DNA of 64,000 nucleotides from Maritalea mediterranea. GTDB taxonomy: Bacteria; Pseudomonadota; Alphaproteobacteria; Rhizobiales; Devosiaceae. The notes beneath the pieces are model-generated. The model did no database searches, had not been told where the DNA came from, and saw only the letters and a program-made list of their open reading frames with translations. The stretch is taken from contig NZ_JAKGTI010000002.1 of the NCBI RefSeq assembly GCF_021568695.1, forward strand, positions 496,001 to 560,000, given 5' to 3'. This document shows positions 8,441 to 17,155 of this stretch, piece by piece (position 1 is the first letter of the stretch; each line of letters begins with the position of its first letter). The translations under genes were made by a program, and so were the position numbers.

Positions 8441-9790
8441 CTAAACTGCTTTGGAATGCCTGGCGGTGCCGCGGCCAAAATAAGCGTCAAACTTGGCGGC
8501 GATGGCGCGGACAAATGGCTTGCCGTGGCCCACCACAGCAAAGCGATGCTCGTCATTCTCAATAAAGCCGTCCTGATGCTGTGCCGCGATCAGATTGGCT
8601 TCACGCAGAATAGCCTTCGCCGCATCGCCATAGCGCGCCACCAGCTCAATCTTATCAAATGAGAATTGGCACATAAGCTGCTCGATCACATGGCCGCGCA
8701 TCCGATCTTCCTCGGTAAGGGCATAGCCTTTACCCACGGCCAACTCGCCCTTATCGATCATGGCCTGATATTGACCGGTGGGCACCACATTCTGGATATA
8801 TCCATCGCGGTTTTGACCAATGGCGGACCCGCCAAAGCCGATCATCGCATCGGCCGGATCTACTGTGTAGCCTTGGAAATTACGCCGCAACGTGCCGTTA
8901 CGCGCTGCCACCGCCATCTTGTCTTGTGGCAAAGCGAAATGATCAAACCCCACGCGCTCATAGCCCGCATCCACCAGCGCGTCCGCCGCAAGCATCGCAT
9001 GCTCGAACCGCTCATCGGTGCCTGGCAACGCCGCTTCATCAATCATTTTCTGGTGCGTTTTCATCCAGGGCACATGGGCATAACCGAACAGGGCAATCCG
9101 ATCCGGCTGCAAAAAGGCGGTTTTGGCCACCGTATCCATCAACCGTTCAGTGGTTTGATGCGGCAGGCCATAAAGCACGTCCAGATTGATCGACTTGATG
9201 CCTTGCGCACGCAATGCCTCCACCACATCGCGGGTGATCTCAAAGCTCTGCGGCCGGTTGATCGCCTTTTGCACCACGTCGGAAAAATCCTGCACGCCAA
9301 TGCTGGCGCGGGTGAGGCCGAAATCCACCATGCCCTTGATCTGCTCCGACGTCACATCGCTTGGGTCGATCTCAATGGAGATTTCCGCATCATCAGCAAA
9401 ATCAAAATGGGTGCGCAGCACATCTTTCAGGCGGGCGAAATCATCCGCCTGCAACAGGGTTGGTGAGCCGCCGCCCAAATGCAGCGACACCACACGCAAG
9501 CGGTGCGGCAGCTTAGCGGCCACCATTTCAATCTCTTTATAAAGCCGTTTCAAATAGGCCTGCACCGGTGCATATTTTAATGTCTGCTTGGTGTTGCAGC
9601 CGCAAAACCAGCACAGTCGATCACAAAAGGGAATATGGATATAAAGCGATAGCTGATCACCAACCCGAAAGCCGTTCAGCCATTCCGCGTAAACTGCATT
9701 GTTGACTTCGTCGGAGAAGTGCGGTGCCGTTGGATATGAAGTGTAGCGCGGCACGGGCGCCGCATATTTTTCAATTAAAGCGTGATCCAT
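8441..9790 (-). CDS. hemN: Oxygen-independent coproporphyrinogen III oxidase
   Basis: Radical-SAM enzyme of haem biosynthesis that decarboxylates coproporphyrinogen III to protoporphyrinogen IX without O2. The product has 449 residues, close to the E. coli HemN length. The 4Fe-4S motif is C56-x3-C60-x2-C63 within HIPFCDRLCWFCGCN, so it includes the extra C65 typical of true HemN rather than HemW. GGGSPTLL and the C-terminal HemN domain are present. An Fnr-type box 52 bases upstream of the ATG predicts induction at low oxygen. Confidence 0.93.
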   Translation of the reverse strand: MDHALIEKYAAPVPRYTSYPTAPHFSDEVNNAVYAEWLNGFRVGDQLSLYIHIPFCDRLCWFCGCNTKQTLKYAPVQAYLKRLYKEIEMVAAKLPHRLRVVSLHLGGGSPTLLQADDFARLKDVLRTHFDFADDAEISIEIDPSDVTSEQIKGMVDFGLTRASIGVQDFSDVVQKAINRPQSFEITRDVVEALRAQGIKSINLDVLYGLPHQTTERLMDTVAKTAFLQPDRIALFGYAHVPWMKTHQKMIDEAALPGTDERFEHAMLAADALVDAGYERVGFDHFALPQDKMAVAARNGTLRRNFQGYTVDPADAMIGFGGSAIGQNRDGYIQNVVPTGQYQAMIDKGELAVGKGYALTEEDRMRGHVIEQLMCQFSFDKIELVARYGDAAKAILREANLIAAQHQDGFIENDEHRFAVVGHGKPFVRAIAAKFDAYFGRGTARHSKAV

Positions 9791-9841
9791 TTTCGTCCCC
9801 TATTTGGTGACGCTAAACTAGCAGGCCCGGGAATTCCTTCC

Positions 9842-9855
9842 TTGATCAAGGTCAA
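9842..9855 (-). promoter_or_regulatory. Fnr/FixK-type binding site upstream of hemN
   Basis: TTGATCAAGGTCAA fits the Fnr/FnrL/FixK consensus TTGAT-N4-ATCAA with one change. It lies in the 137-bp gap between hemN (minus) and the dipeptidase gene (plus), centred about 58 bp before the hemN ATG. That would put it near -41.5 for a transcript with a short leader, the usual activator position. hemN is a classic Fnr/FixK target. Confidence 0.7.
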
Positions 9856-9927
9856 AAAGGGTGCAACAAAAAGGCTCACATTTTTGCGCCGCAAAGAGCG
9901 CAACAAGAATACAATTAGGGGATATAT

Positions 9928-10953
9928 ATGACCGATCAGCCACAAAAGATCTTTGATGGCCATAATGATATTTTGCTGAAATTGCTGGACGAGTGCAAAG
10001 CTGACCCGGTGAAAGGCTTTTTCAGCCCGCGTGAGGGCCAGCATATCGATCTGCAATCTGCCCAACAGGGCGGCTTTGCCGGCGGCTTGTTTGCCATGTT
10101 TATCCCCCCCGAGGATGGCAAATCTTACGGAAAAGCGCCCAGCCAGACCTACGCCATTGGTGAAACCAACAAAATGATCCGCCTGCTGCGCGACATTCAA
10201 AAAGCGTCCGAAGGCCAGGTGACGATCTGCAAAAGCGTCGCTGAAATTGAAGACGCTTTTGCCCGCAACCAGATGGCACCGGTGCTGCATATTGAAGGGG
10301 CAGAGGCCGTAATGCCCGACCTCTCCAATCTGGAGAATCTCTATAAGGAAGGTCTGCGTTCGCTCGGCCCCGTATGGAGCCGCGAAAATGATTTTGCCTA
10401 TGGTGTGCCATTCAAATTCCCCGCGTCCCCAGACACGGGCCCCGGCCTGAAAGAAGCGGGCGTGGAACTGGTCAAAGCCTGCAACCAGTTGGGCATCGCC
10501 ATCGATCTCAGCCATATCAATGAAAAAGGCTTTTGGGATGTGGCCAAACATAGCGACAAGCCGCTGATCGCCAGCCATTCCAACGCCCATGCCAAATGCC
10601 AATCCACCCGCAATTTGCTGGACAAACAATTGGACGCCATCAAGGAAACTGGTGGCATCGCCGGGCTGAATTTCGGCACCATTTTCCTCAACCCCAAAGG
10701 CGTGGCCGACAGCACGGTGCCGCTCTCCATTATGGTGGACCAGGTCAAATATTTGGTCGACCGGATGGGCATCGATCATGTGGGGATCGGCTCAGACTAT
10801 GATGGTACCGGCGTACCCAACGAGGTGAACAGCACAGCCAAACTGCCCAATCTGGTGAATGCCTTGCGCGACAGCGGGTTTGACCAGGACGAGCTGGACA
10901 AGATAGCCCACAAGAACTGGTTCCGCGTGCTGCGCGACACTTGGGGCGAATAG
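9928..10953 (+). CDS. Membrane dipeptidase (peptidase family M19)
   Basis: Zinc-dependent dipeptidase of the renal dipeptidase family, 341 residues. The metal ligands visible are H12 and D14 in DGHNDIL, a glutamate in HIEGAE near residue 115, and histidines in DLSHINEKG and ASHSNAHA; GSDYDG near 290 is the last hallmark. There is no signal peptide, so a cytoplasmic location is likely. The ATG follows TTAGGGG. It stands alone, divergent from hemN and convergent with the RNA methyltransferase gene. Confidence 0.9.
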   Translation: MTDQPQKIFDGHNDILLKLLDECKADPVKGFFSPREGQHIDLQSAQQGGFAGGLFAMFIPPEDGKSYGKAPSQTYAIGETNKMIRLLRDIQKASEGQVTICKSVAEIEDAFARNQMAPVLHIEGAEAVMPDLSNLENLYKEGLRSLGPVWSRENDFAYGVPFKFPASPDTGPGLKEAGVELVKACNQLGIAIDLSHINEKGFWDVAKHSDKPLIASHSNAHAKCQSTRNLLDKQLDAIKETGGIAGLNFGTIFLNPKGVADSTVPLSIMVDQVKYLVDRMGIDHVGIGSDYDGTGVPNEVNSTAKLPNLVNALRDSGFDQDELDKIAHKNWFRVLRDTWGE

Positions 10954-10972
10954 CTCTCAAAAATTACGATCT

Positions 10973-11008
10973 AAAAGGCGCTGCCCTAGATGGGTGTGCG
11001 CCTTTTTT
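10973..11008 (+). terminator. Intrinsic terminator of the dipeptidase gene
   Basis: AAAAGGCGC-N16-GCGCCTTTT with a run of six T residues, 20 bases after the dipeptidase stop. The hairpin overlaps the last codons of the convergent methyltransferase gene and, having an A-run on its other side, could stop both transcripts. Confidence 0.75.
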
Positions 11009-11516
11009 GTGCGCCCTGAATGTGAATGGGCTTGGGCTCCACCGGTCTGCCGACGCGCACAGGCCGCGGGGCAAAGCGGCCCAGCGTGGCAATCCGATCA
11101 TACATCACAATGGCGCCCGCCGTGGCCACATTCAGGCAAAAGCTAGTGGGGATTTTGATGATATGGTCGCACATCTCCATAATCTCTGGCGACAATGATG
11201 CGCGCTCCGGGCCCAGAATATAGGCGGCCTGTGTGGGGTGGCGAAAGCTGGGCAGCTCGATCGCATCATCGGTCAATTCAATGCCCACCAACTGGCACCG
11301 ATCCGGCAGCGTGATATCGTCTGGCGATTGCCACGCATAGTAGGGCATATTGGTCAGTGAGTTCGAGGTGTCCGAAACCATATCATTCAGCCGCAACCGC
11401 TCCGCCGCCACAGTGAAGCAGAAGCTGGCGCCAAAACCGTGCCCGGTCCGCGCCAGATTGCCGAAATTCTTGATCTTGGAAATTTTCTCCGCCCCAATGG
11501 CAAAATATCCACGCAT
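10986..11516 (-). CDS. TrmH/SpoU-family RNA methyltransferase
   Basis: SAM-dependent 2'-O-ribose methyltransferase of the SPOUT superfamily, 176 residues. The three conserved motifs are present: NLARTGHGFGASF near 20-32, LGPERASLSP near 107, and IPTSFCLNVATAGAIVMYD near 127-145, which forms the trefoil knot that binds SAM. It is a single-domain form without an N-terminal substrate-binding domain, like TrmL. Whether the target is tRNA or rRNA cannot be told. Confidence 0.85.
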   Translation of the reverse strand: MRGYFAIGAEKISKIKNFGNLARTGHGFGASFCFTVAAERLRLNDMVSDTSNSLTNMPYYAWQSPDDITLPDRCQLVGIELTDDAIELPSFRHPTQAAYILGPERASLSPEIMEMCDHIIKIPTSFCLNVATAGAIVMYDRIATLGRFAPRPVRVGRPVEPKPIHIQGAQKRRTPI

Positions 11517-11540
11517 AAATCACCCTTTTTGCCAAAGGAT

Positions 11541-12833
11541 TTAGCCAGATTCCGGCGCTTTGGAAAGATCGGCTAGGTCACCCGCGGCGGAGAAGTGCAC
11601 AAATTTGATCAAAATAAGAGTCAAAATGCCCAGGATCAAAGTCAAACTGCCGCCCACAATAAACGGTACACCCAACTCGTAAAGCGCCGCCAGACTGGCA
11701 CCGATAAAAGGCGCACTCATCATCGCGACAATGCTGGTCATCTCATTAACCGCCGTCACCCGACCCATCTTGTCGGGCGGTGTTTCAAGCTGCAACACAA
11801 TTCGAATCGGGACGAAGGTGCCCACATTGATCACCCCCACTGTGAAAAATGCGGCAATGAACACATAAGAGGGAATCACCCAGCCATTGATCGCCAACCA
11901 CCCGAGCAAGATGGTGAAACCAGACACAATAATCATGGAAGGCCCCATCAACAAATAGGGATGAATCTGCCTTTTCACCGATCCCAACAACAGCGCACCC
12001 AGCACGCCGCCGCCGCCAACTGCCGCGATGGACATACCCAGAATAGTCTGGTCGAAGCCCAGTTCACGGGTGAGCGGACCAAGGAGGGTATCATACAGGA
12101 AAATCGCAAAGAAACCCATCGCCGCCAGCCCGATGGTCACCCAAAGCGCGGGCTTTTCCAACACCACGGCAAAGCCTTTGGCTATTTCGCTGAACATCGA
12201 AGTAGATTTGTCGCCCACATCGGTGGATGTATCTGTTTTTGGTTTGAGGTTAGCGGGCAGCCCCAAAAGAATGGCCATGGCCAATAAAGACACCACACCA
12301 TTGACCACAAATACCATTTGCGGGCTGATCAGCAGCAGCAAAGCGCCCCCCACAGCCGGTCCGGCCACCTTGGAAGTCTGGTTGATCACATGGCTGGCAG
12401 AATTGGTGGCCATCAATTCATCGCGCGTGGCAAGGGTCTGAATTGCCACCTGTTTGGCCGGAGAAAAGAAACTGTCGACAGCCCCACGCAGCGCCACCAA
12501 AACCAGCATGAGTTCGGGCAGCCCCGCAAAAGCGAGCGCAAATGTCGTGAGCGCACGGCCAAAATTGGCACCGACCATCACCCCTTTCAGATCGAACCGA
12601 TCCACCAGCGCCCCGGCCAACGGGCCAATTACCACATAGGGGCCAGTGAGACAGACAATGAACCAGGCAAAATAGACCGGATCGACCTGCCACGTGTAGG
12701 TGAAAAGTGAAATGATGGCGACATAGTCCAGCCAGTCAGCAAAGTCGGCCGGTAACTGCGCCAACAAAATCCGGCGCATATGCGAATTTTGGGGTAAGCG
12801 CAAATCATCCTCCTCAATCCTTATGCTCTGCAT
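11541..12833 (-). CDS. Major facilitator superfamily transporter (MFS_3/EntS-like)
   Basis: 430-residue integral membrane protein with about 12 hydrophobic segments and the MFS loop signature GALVDRFDLKGVMVG near residue 75-90. The overall pattern resembles the EntS/MFS_3 exporter group. It starts 33 bases after the ribH stop on the same strand, where many alphaproteobacteria have nusB, so it may be co-transcribed with the riboflavin operon. A role in flavin export is only a contextual guess. Confidence 0.82.
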   Translation of the reverse strand: MQSIRIEEDDLRLPQNSHMRRILLAQLPADFADWLDYVAIISLFTYTWQVDPVYFAWFIVCLTGPYVVIGPLAGALVDRFDLKGVMVGANFGRALTTFALAFAGLPELMLVLVALRGAVDSFFSPAKQVAIQTLATRDELMATNSASHVINQTSKVAGPAVGGALLLLISPQMVFVVNGVVSLLAMAILLGLPANLKPKTDTSTDVGDKSTSMFSEIAKGFAVVLEKPALWVTIGLAAMGFFAIFLYDTLLGPLTRELGFDQTILGMSIAAVGGGGVLGALLLGSVKRQIHPYLLMGPSMIIVSGFTILLGWLAINGWVIPSYVFIAAFFTVGVINVGTFVPIRIVLQLETPPDKMGRVTAVNEMTSIVAMMSAPFIGASLAALYELGVPFIVGGSLTLILGILTLILIKFVHFSAAGDLADLSKAPESG

Positions 12834-12865
12834 ATAGGTTGAGAAGGACGATCTTCAAACACCTT

Positions 12866-13351
12866 CTAATTTAGCTCAGTGATCTGCTGCAACGTCGCAA
12901 GCGAACCAAGACACGCGGCCACGGCCTCGCGACCCTTGTTCTCCGCATCGTCAGAACTGCGCACCACAGCCTGCTCCTGGGTGTAGGTGGTGAGAATGCC
13001 AAAGCAGATCGGCACTTCGGTCTCCAGACTTGCCTCCACAATGCCCATGGTGGCGCCAAGGGAGATGAACTCAAAATGCGCCGTATCGCCCTTGATCACG
13101 CAGCCAAGGCAGACCACCCCGTCATAGCGTCCGGATTTCGCCAGTTTTTTGGCGATCAATGGCATTTCAAAAGCGCCTGGCGCGTCGAAAATATCCTTAT
13201 TGGCCAAATTCAATCCGGCATCAGCCATTTCCAGTTTTGCCCCGGCTAGCAATCCCTGGGTCACCTTTGGGTTAAACTGGCTAACCACCACCGCCACGCG
13301 TGCGTTATCAATAATGGTGGTTTGGCCTCTACTTTTGATTTGCTCGCTCAT
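12866..13351 (-). CDS. ribH: 6,7-dimethyl-8-ribityllumazine synthase
   Basis: Penultimate enzyme of riboflavin synthesis, condensing 3,4-dihydroxy-2-butanone 4-phosphate with the ribitylamino-pyrimidine. The length of 161 residues is normal for the family. Hallmarks are VVSQFNPKVTQGLL, DAPGAFEMPLIAKKLA (GAFE motif) and VVCLGCVIKGDTAHFEFIS. It follows ribBA with one intervening base, the last rib gene of the operon. Confidence 0.95.
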   Translation of the reverse strand: MSEQIKSRGQTTIIDNARVAVVVSQFNPKVTQGLLAGAKLEMADAGLNLANKDIFDAPGAFEMPLIAKKLAKSGRYDGVVCLGCVIKGDTAHFEFISLGATMGIVEASLETEVPICFGILTTYTQEQAVVRSSDDAENKGREAVAACLGSLATLQQITELN

Positions 13352-13352
13352 A

Positions 13353-14570
13353 TTAGACTTTTTCCGGTAGATTATGGTTGAGTTTTACGCGTTTGGTGTC
13401 GAGATAATGGGCATTTTGCGCCGTGGCGCCCACCTGCAGCGGGCGCACTTCATTCAAGTGAATGCCCATATTGGCCAAAGCTTCGGCTTTGGCCGGGTTG
13501 TTAGAGAGCAAGCTGGCGCGCTCAAGCCCCATGTCCTTTAGAATGGCCGCCGCAATATCAAACTGACGTGCGTCCACAGGCAGACCAAGCGCCCGGTTGG
13601 CATCAACAGTGTCCATGCCCTTATCCTGCAATTGATAGGCGCGGATTTTATTGGCAATGCCAATGCCGCGCCCTTCATGGCCGCGCAGATAGATGATTAC
13701 GCCGCCATCCGGATGGGCATCGATTTCCGAAATTGCCGCCTGCAATTGCGGCCCACAATCACAGCGCTGCGAGCCGAACGCATCGCCGGTCAAACATTCA
13801 GAATGTACCCGCACCAGCGGATTGTCGCCCATGGGCTGGTTGACCAATGCCACATGCTCTTCACCACTGGCCAGTTCGCGATAGGCCACAATATCAAAAT
13901 CATGCACCGCATGCTGGGTGGGCAATTGGCTAGCAGCCACACGCACCAGCGGGGTATGCGGCGCCGACTTTGGCCCGCCCAAATGATCCACCAGCTCGGC
14001 GATGGAGAGCATGGGCAACTCATGGCGCTTGGCGAAATCTTCCAACTCATCGCCCTTGGCCATATGCCCATCTTCACCCATCACTTCGCAGATCACGGCA
14101 GCCGGGTTCAGTCCGGCCAGTTTCATCAGATCGACAGAGGCTTCCGTGTGCCCATTGCGCACCTGGCTACCGCCTTCGGCTGCCCGTAGCGGAAACACGT
14201 GGCCGGGCGACACAATCTCGCCGGGCAATACATCCGGCTTGATGGCCGTCAAAATGGTTTGCGACCGGTCATAGGCGGAAATACCTGTGGTGATGCCTTC
14301 GCGCGCCTCAATCGATACCGTAAAGGCCGTGGAGCGGTTGGCGCGATTTTGCTTGACCATGGGCGGCAGGCCCAGCTTGTCGATTTGTTCGCCACTCATG
14401 GGCAAACAGATCAGGCCACAGCCTTCTTTCGCCATAAAGCGGATCACTTCTGGCGTGGCAAACTCAGCCGCCACCACTAGATCGCCTTCATTTTCACGGT
14501 CCTCATCGTCGGTCAGAACGATCATGCCGCCATTTTTCAAATGCTCTATTGCGCGTTGTAACCGTGACAT
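13353..14570 (-). CDS. ribBA: Bifunctional 3,4-DHBP synthase / GTP cyclohydrolase II
   Basis: 405-residue fusion. The N-terminal RibB half (1-200) shows DDEDRENEGD, GCGLICLPM and GHTEASVDL, the metal- and substrate-binding motifs of DHBP synthase. The C-terminal RibA half has the zinc cysteine set in SECLTGDAFGSQRCDCG and YLRGHEGRGIG, so the cyclohydrolase looks active, unlike the degenerate RibA half of some alphaproteobacterial RibBX proteins. The start overlaps the end of ribE by 25 bases. Confidence 0.95.
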   Translation of the reverse strand: MSRLQRAIEHLKNGGMIVLTDDEDRENEGDLVVAAEFATPEVIRFMAKEGCGLICLPMSGEQIDKLGLPPMVKQNRANRSTAFTVSIEAREGITTGISAYDRSQTILTAIKPDVLPGEIVSPGHVFPLRAAEGGSQVRNGHTEASVDLMKLAGLNPAAVICEVMGEDGHMAKGDELEDFAKRHELPMLSIAELVDHLGGPKSAPHTPLVRVAASQLPTQHAVHDFDIVAYRELASGEEHVALVNQPMGDNPLVRVHSECLTGDAFGSQRCDCGPQLQAAISEIDAHPDGGVIIYLRGHEGRGIGIANKIRAYQLQDKGMDTVDANRALGLPVDARQFDIAAAILKDMGLERASLLSNNPAKAEALANMGIHLNEVRPLQVGATAQNAHYLDTKRVKLNHNLPEKV

Positions 14571-15154
14571 AGCCGCTCCACATATTTTGCGATAACATCA
14601 TTTTCCACATGGATTTGATCGCCCACCTGCCGTGTTTGCAGATTGGTGTGGGTCCATGTGTGGGGAATAATGGTCAACCCAATGCGTGTGCCTTCAGCAT
14701 GATCGATCAGCGTGTTGATGGTGAGGCTGATCCCGTCCAGCGAGATAGAGCCTTTTTCGACGCAATAACGGCCCAGCGTTTTGGACAGCTCCAATTCAAT
14801 CAGATGCGCCCCGGCCTGCTCCTCAATTGAAGCGAGCGTGGCAATACCGTCCACATGGCCTTGCACCAAATGACCCGAAAGCTTCGTTTCCAGCGCCACA
14901 GCCCGCTCCAGATTCACGCGATCTCCTGTTTGCAGCGCGCCCAATGAGGTGCGGGCCAGGCTTTCCGGGCTGACATAAAACTCGGCCAACCCCGCCGCAT
15001 CGAAGGTGACCACTGTGAGGCAAACGCCATTGACCGCCACACTCTCGCCCAACGCCAAATCTGCATAGGTCGTGGCGATCTCAAAGACTCGCGCGCCATC
15101 GTCGTCGCGCACCGCCTTGACCTCGCCCAAGCGATCAATAATCCCCGAAAACAT
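14546..15154 (-). CDS. ribE: Riboflavin synthase alpha subunit
   Basis: Dismutates two molecules of lumazine to riboflavin. The 202-residue product consists of two lumazine-binding repeats: MFSGIIDRLGEV opens the first, GHLVQGHVDGIATL the second, and VNGVCLTV is the active-site segment. The gene overlaps ribD upstream by 20 bases and ribBA downstream by 25 bases, consistent with tight coupling in the rib operon. Confidence 0.94.
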   Translation of the reverse strand: MFSGIIDRLGEVKAVRDDDGARVFEIATTYADLALGESVAVNGVCLTVVTFDAAGLAEFYVSPESLARTSLGALQTGDRVNLERAVALETKLSGHLVQGHVDGIATLASIEEQAGAHLIELELSKTLGRYCVEKGSISLDGISLTINTLIDHAEGTRIGLTIIPHTWTHTNLQTRQVGDQIHVENDVIAKYVERLCHGYNAQ

Positions 15155-16166
15155 CGGCTTCTCCTTTAAAAGAACTGCTGTTCAGCTTGTCGTCGGCATA
15201 GCGCGCGCGGATGCAATCTTGTTCGGCCTGTCGCTCAATCGTGATGTCGAGCTGCACCAATTTCTGCTCACGACACGCCGCGGCCAGCTCCGGCCCAGCT
15301 TCCACAAGCACTTCCATGCAGCCGCGCGCGCCCAGCTCCGCCAAAGCGGCATTGAGATCGGTCACAAGTTTCGGGACAAACCCACGTGCGTGCGCCGCTT
15401 TCATGTAGCGCTCCTGCACCCGCCCCCGTCGATCAAGAATAAAGAGCGGCCGCACTTTGCCGGGCACATCATCCACATGCCGCACGGTAAAATGCGGATC
15501 ATCCGCCAGGATTGTGCCGGAACCGGTGAGAATAGCATCGGCCCGACGGCGCAATTTGTGGGCAAATTTAAGCGAAGATGGACGGGTAAAGGTTTTTTCG
15601 CCAGCGGGCGGGATCATACTGCCCGCAGCATCTTGAGCCACCTTCAGGGTGACAAATGGCCGTTGCGTTTTGGCATAGTGCAAAAAGGGTGCAATCAAAC
15701 GTTGGCAATTCAGCGCCAATGATTGCGAGATTTCATCGGCCAAGTCCGACAGAAAGCGCACTTCGATCCCAGCATCGCGCAATTTGCCAGCGCCGCCGCC
15801 TTCGACACGCGGATTCAAATCCCGCGCCCCAATCCAAACCTCTTTCACCCCGGCTTCGATCAATGCATCGACGCAAGGCGGGGTGCGGCCAAAATGGGCG
15901 CACGGCTCAAGGGTCACCACGGCGATATGCGGATTTGTGGCCGGCGGCAAGTCCGCTAGCGCGGCGCGCTCCGCATGGGGCTTGCCGGCGGCTTGATGGG
16001 CACCAATGGATAAAATATCGCCAAACGCGTCGAGAAGCGCACAGCCCACAGGCGGGTTGGGTGCGGTCGCGCCTTCAAAAATGCGGGCAGCCTTAAGGGC
16101 AAACCGAAAGGCCTTTCGGATGTGCGCGACGTCAAACTCTGTTTTTGCGATCTGGTCAAAATCCAT
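15135..16166 (-). CDS. ribD: Bifunctional riboflavin deaminase/reductase
   Basis: First gene of the riboflavin operon, 343 residues. The N-terminal deaminase domain has the zinc site H64-A-E66, C89 and C98 (PCAHFGRTPPC). The C-terminal reductase domain begins around residue 165 (RPFVTLKVAQDAAG) and includes the TGSGTILADDPHFTVR motif. An ATG behind GAGGTGGG was chosen. The FMN riboswitch lies 120-262 bases upstream, so expression should fall when FMN is plentiful. Confidence 0.94.
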   Translation of the reverse strand: MDFDQIAKTEFDVAHIRKAFRFALKAARIFEGATAPNPPVGCALLDAFGDILSIGAHQAAGKPHAERAALADLPPATNPHIAVVTLEPCAHFGRTPPCVDALIEAGVKEVWIGARDLNPRVEGGGAGKLRDAGIEVRFLSDLADEISQSLALNCQRLIAPFLHYAKTQRPFVTLKVAQDAAGSMIPPAGEKTFTRPSSLKFAHKLRRRADAILTGSGTILADDPHFTVRHVDDVPGKVRPLFILDRRGRVQERYMKAAHARGFVPKLVTDLNAALAELGARGCMEVLVEAGPELAAACREQKLVQLDITIERQAEQDCIRARYADDKLNSSSFKGEADVFGDY

Positions 16167-16198
16167 TCGCCCACCTCAATTCATGATAGGGCGAAACA

Positions 16199-16241
16199 CG
16201 CGCCAAACGGCGCGAACGGCATGTGTGAAACCACACTGCCG
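16199..16241 (-). promoter_or_regulatory. Candidate expression-platform hairpins of the rib leader
   Basis: Read on the minus strand after the riboswitch aptamer there are two stems: CGGCAGTGTG-GTTT with the partner CACACATGCCG (one bulge), then CGCGCC-N4-GGCGCG followed by TGTTTCG. The second resembles a weak terminator stem. Which one is switched by the aptamer cannot be decided without folding. Confidence 0.4.
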
Positions 16242-16285
16242 ACAAGACAATGGCGCAACCACCCACTACGGGCGTTGCTGTCTTT

Positions 16286-16428
<143 letters not shown>

Positions 16429-16514
16429 CGGCCGCACTGCGACCTTTAGCGCAGAACTTAATTCATTTCGGCGTTCGCGTAAAGACAACAATCGATCAGC
16501 AATAAGTGAACAGT

Positions 16515-17153
16515 TTACACGGGTCTAACGGGTTGACGCAAAATGGTTTTCAGCTTTTCCGGTGCGACACGCCGCGGGTCATTAAGATAAATCTCATGAT
16601 GCTTCATGTACATTTTCAGCCCCTGTTCGGGAATATATTCATGGTGCATTTTATGCAGAATCGGCCCTTCATCATCATAAGAGCCCACATGCAACACCTG
16701 AACACAATCGCCCTCTTTATAGGTTTCAAGCCTGACTATGCGCAGCAGCGCTTCGCTGGTGGGCGGCTCTTTTTTCTTGGCATTTTTCGCGATGGTTTGC
16801 GCCCGCACCTGTTCCAGATGGTCCTGTGTCAACCATTCCGGCTGGCGGATCATCATGGTCCATAGCCACTGATCCTTTTGCCGCGTGATAAAGGTGTTCA
16901 TATCCTCAGCCCACCAAAGTCCCTGTAACGGACCCACCACAAAATCCTTCTCAAGTTCGGTCTTTGACAAGAATTTCAACCCGTAGCTCAAGCCATAAAG
17001 CGCCGCCAGGGACGGCGGATAGCTTTCGCCCACCGGGCCGCCTTCGCCGTCAATCATCAAATAGTTCATCGGCGGCACCTCCAGCCGGTCAAACCGGCCC
17101 ACCTTGCCCGCATAATAGGCCTTGTCACGCTTTTTAAAATCCAGCTTTTCCAT
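16515..17153 (-). CDS. GyrI-like small-molecule-binding domain protein
   Basis: 212-residue stand-alone member of the GyrI-like family (COG4832), a soluble fold that binds hydrophobic ligands. MNYLMIDGEGGPVGES near residue 28 and the C-terminal HEYIPEQGLKMYMKHHEIYLNDPRRVAPEKLKT are family hallmarks. It begins 2 bases after the stop of the AraC regulator, whose own C-terminal domain has the same ending (YLNNPREVAPSELLT). The pair may therefore share a ligand, the free domain acting as a buffer or co-sensor. That role is inference. Confidence 0.82.
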   Translation of the reverse strand: MEKLDFKKRDKAYYAGKVGRFDRLEVPPMNYLMIDGEGGPVGESYPPSLAALYGLSYGLKFLSKTELEKDFVVGPLQGLWWAEDMNTFITRQKDQWLWTMMIRQPEWLTQDHLEQVRAQTIAKNAKKKEPPTSEALLRIVRLETYKEGDCVQVLHVGSYDDEGPILHKMHHEYIPEQGLKMYMKHHEIYLNDPRRVAPEKLKTILRQPVRPV

Positions 17154-17155
17154 GT

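Noticed and set aside
9775-10779. 334-codon open frame antisense to the dipeptidase gene
   Set aside because: The sense strand has all M19 metal ligands and a ribosome site; the antisense frame also overlaps the hemN start.
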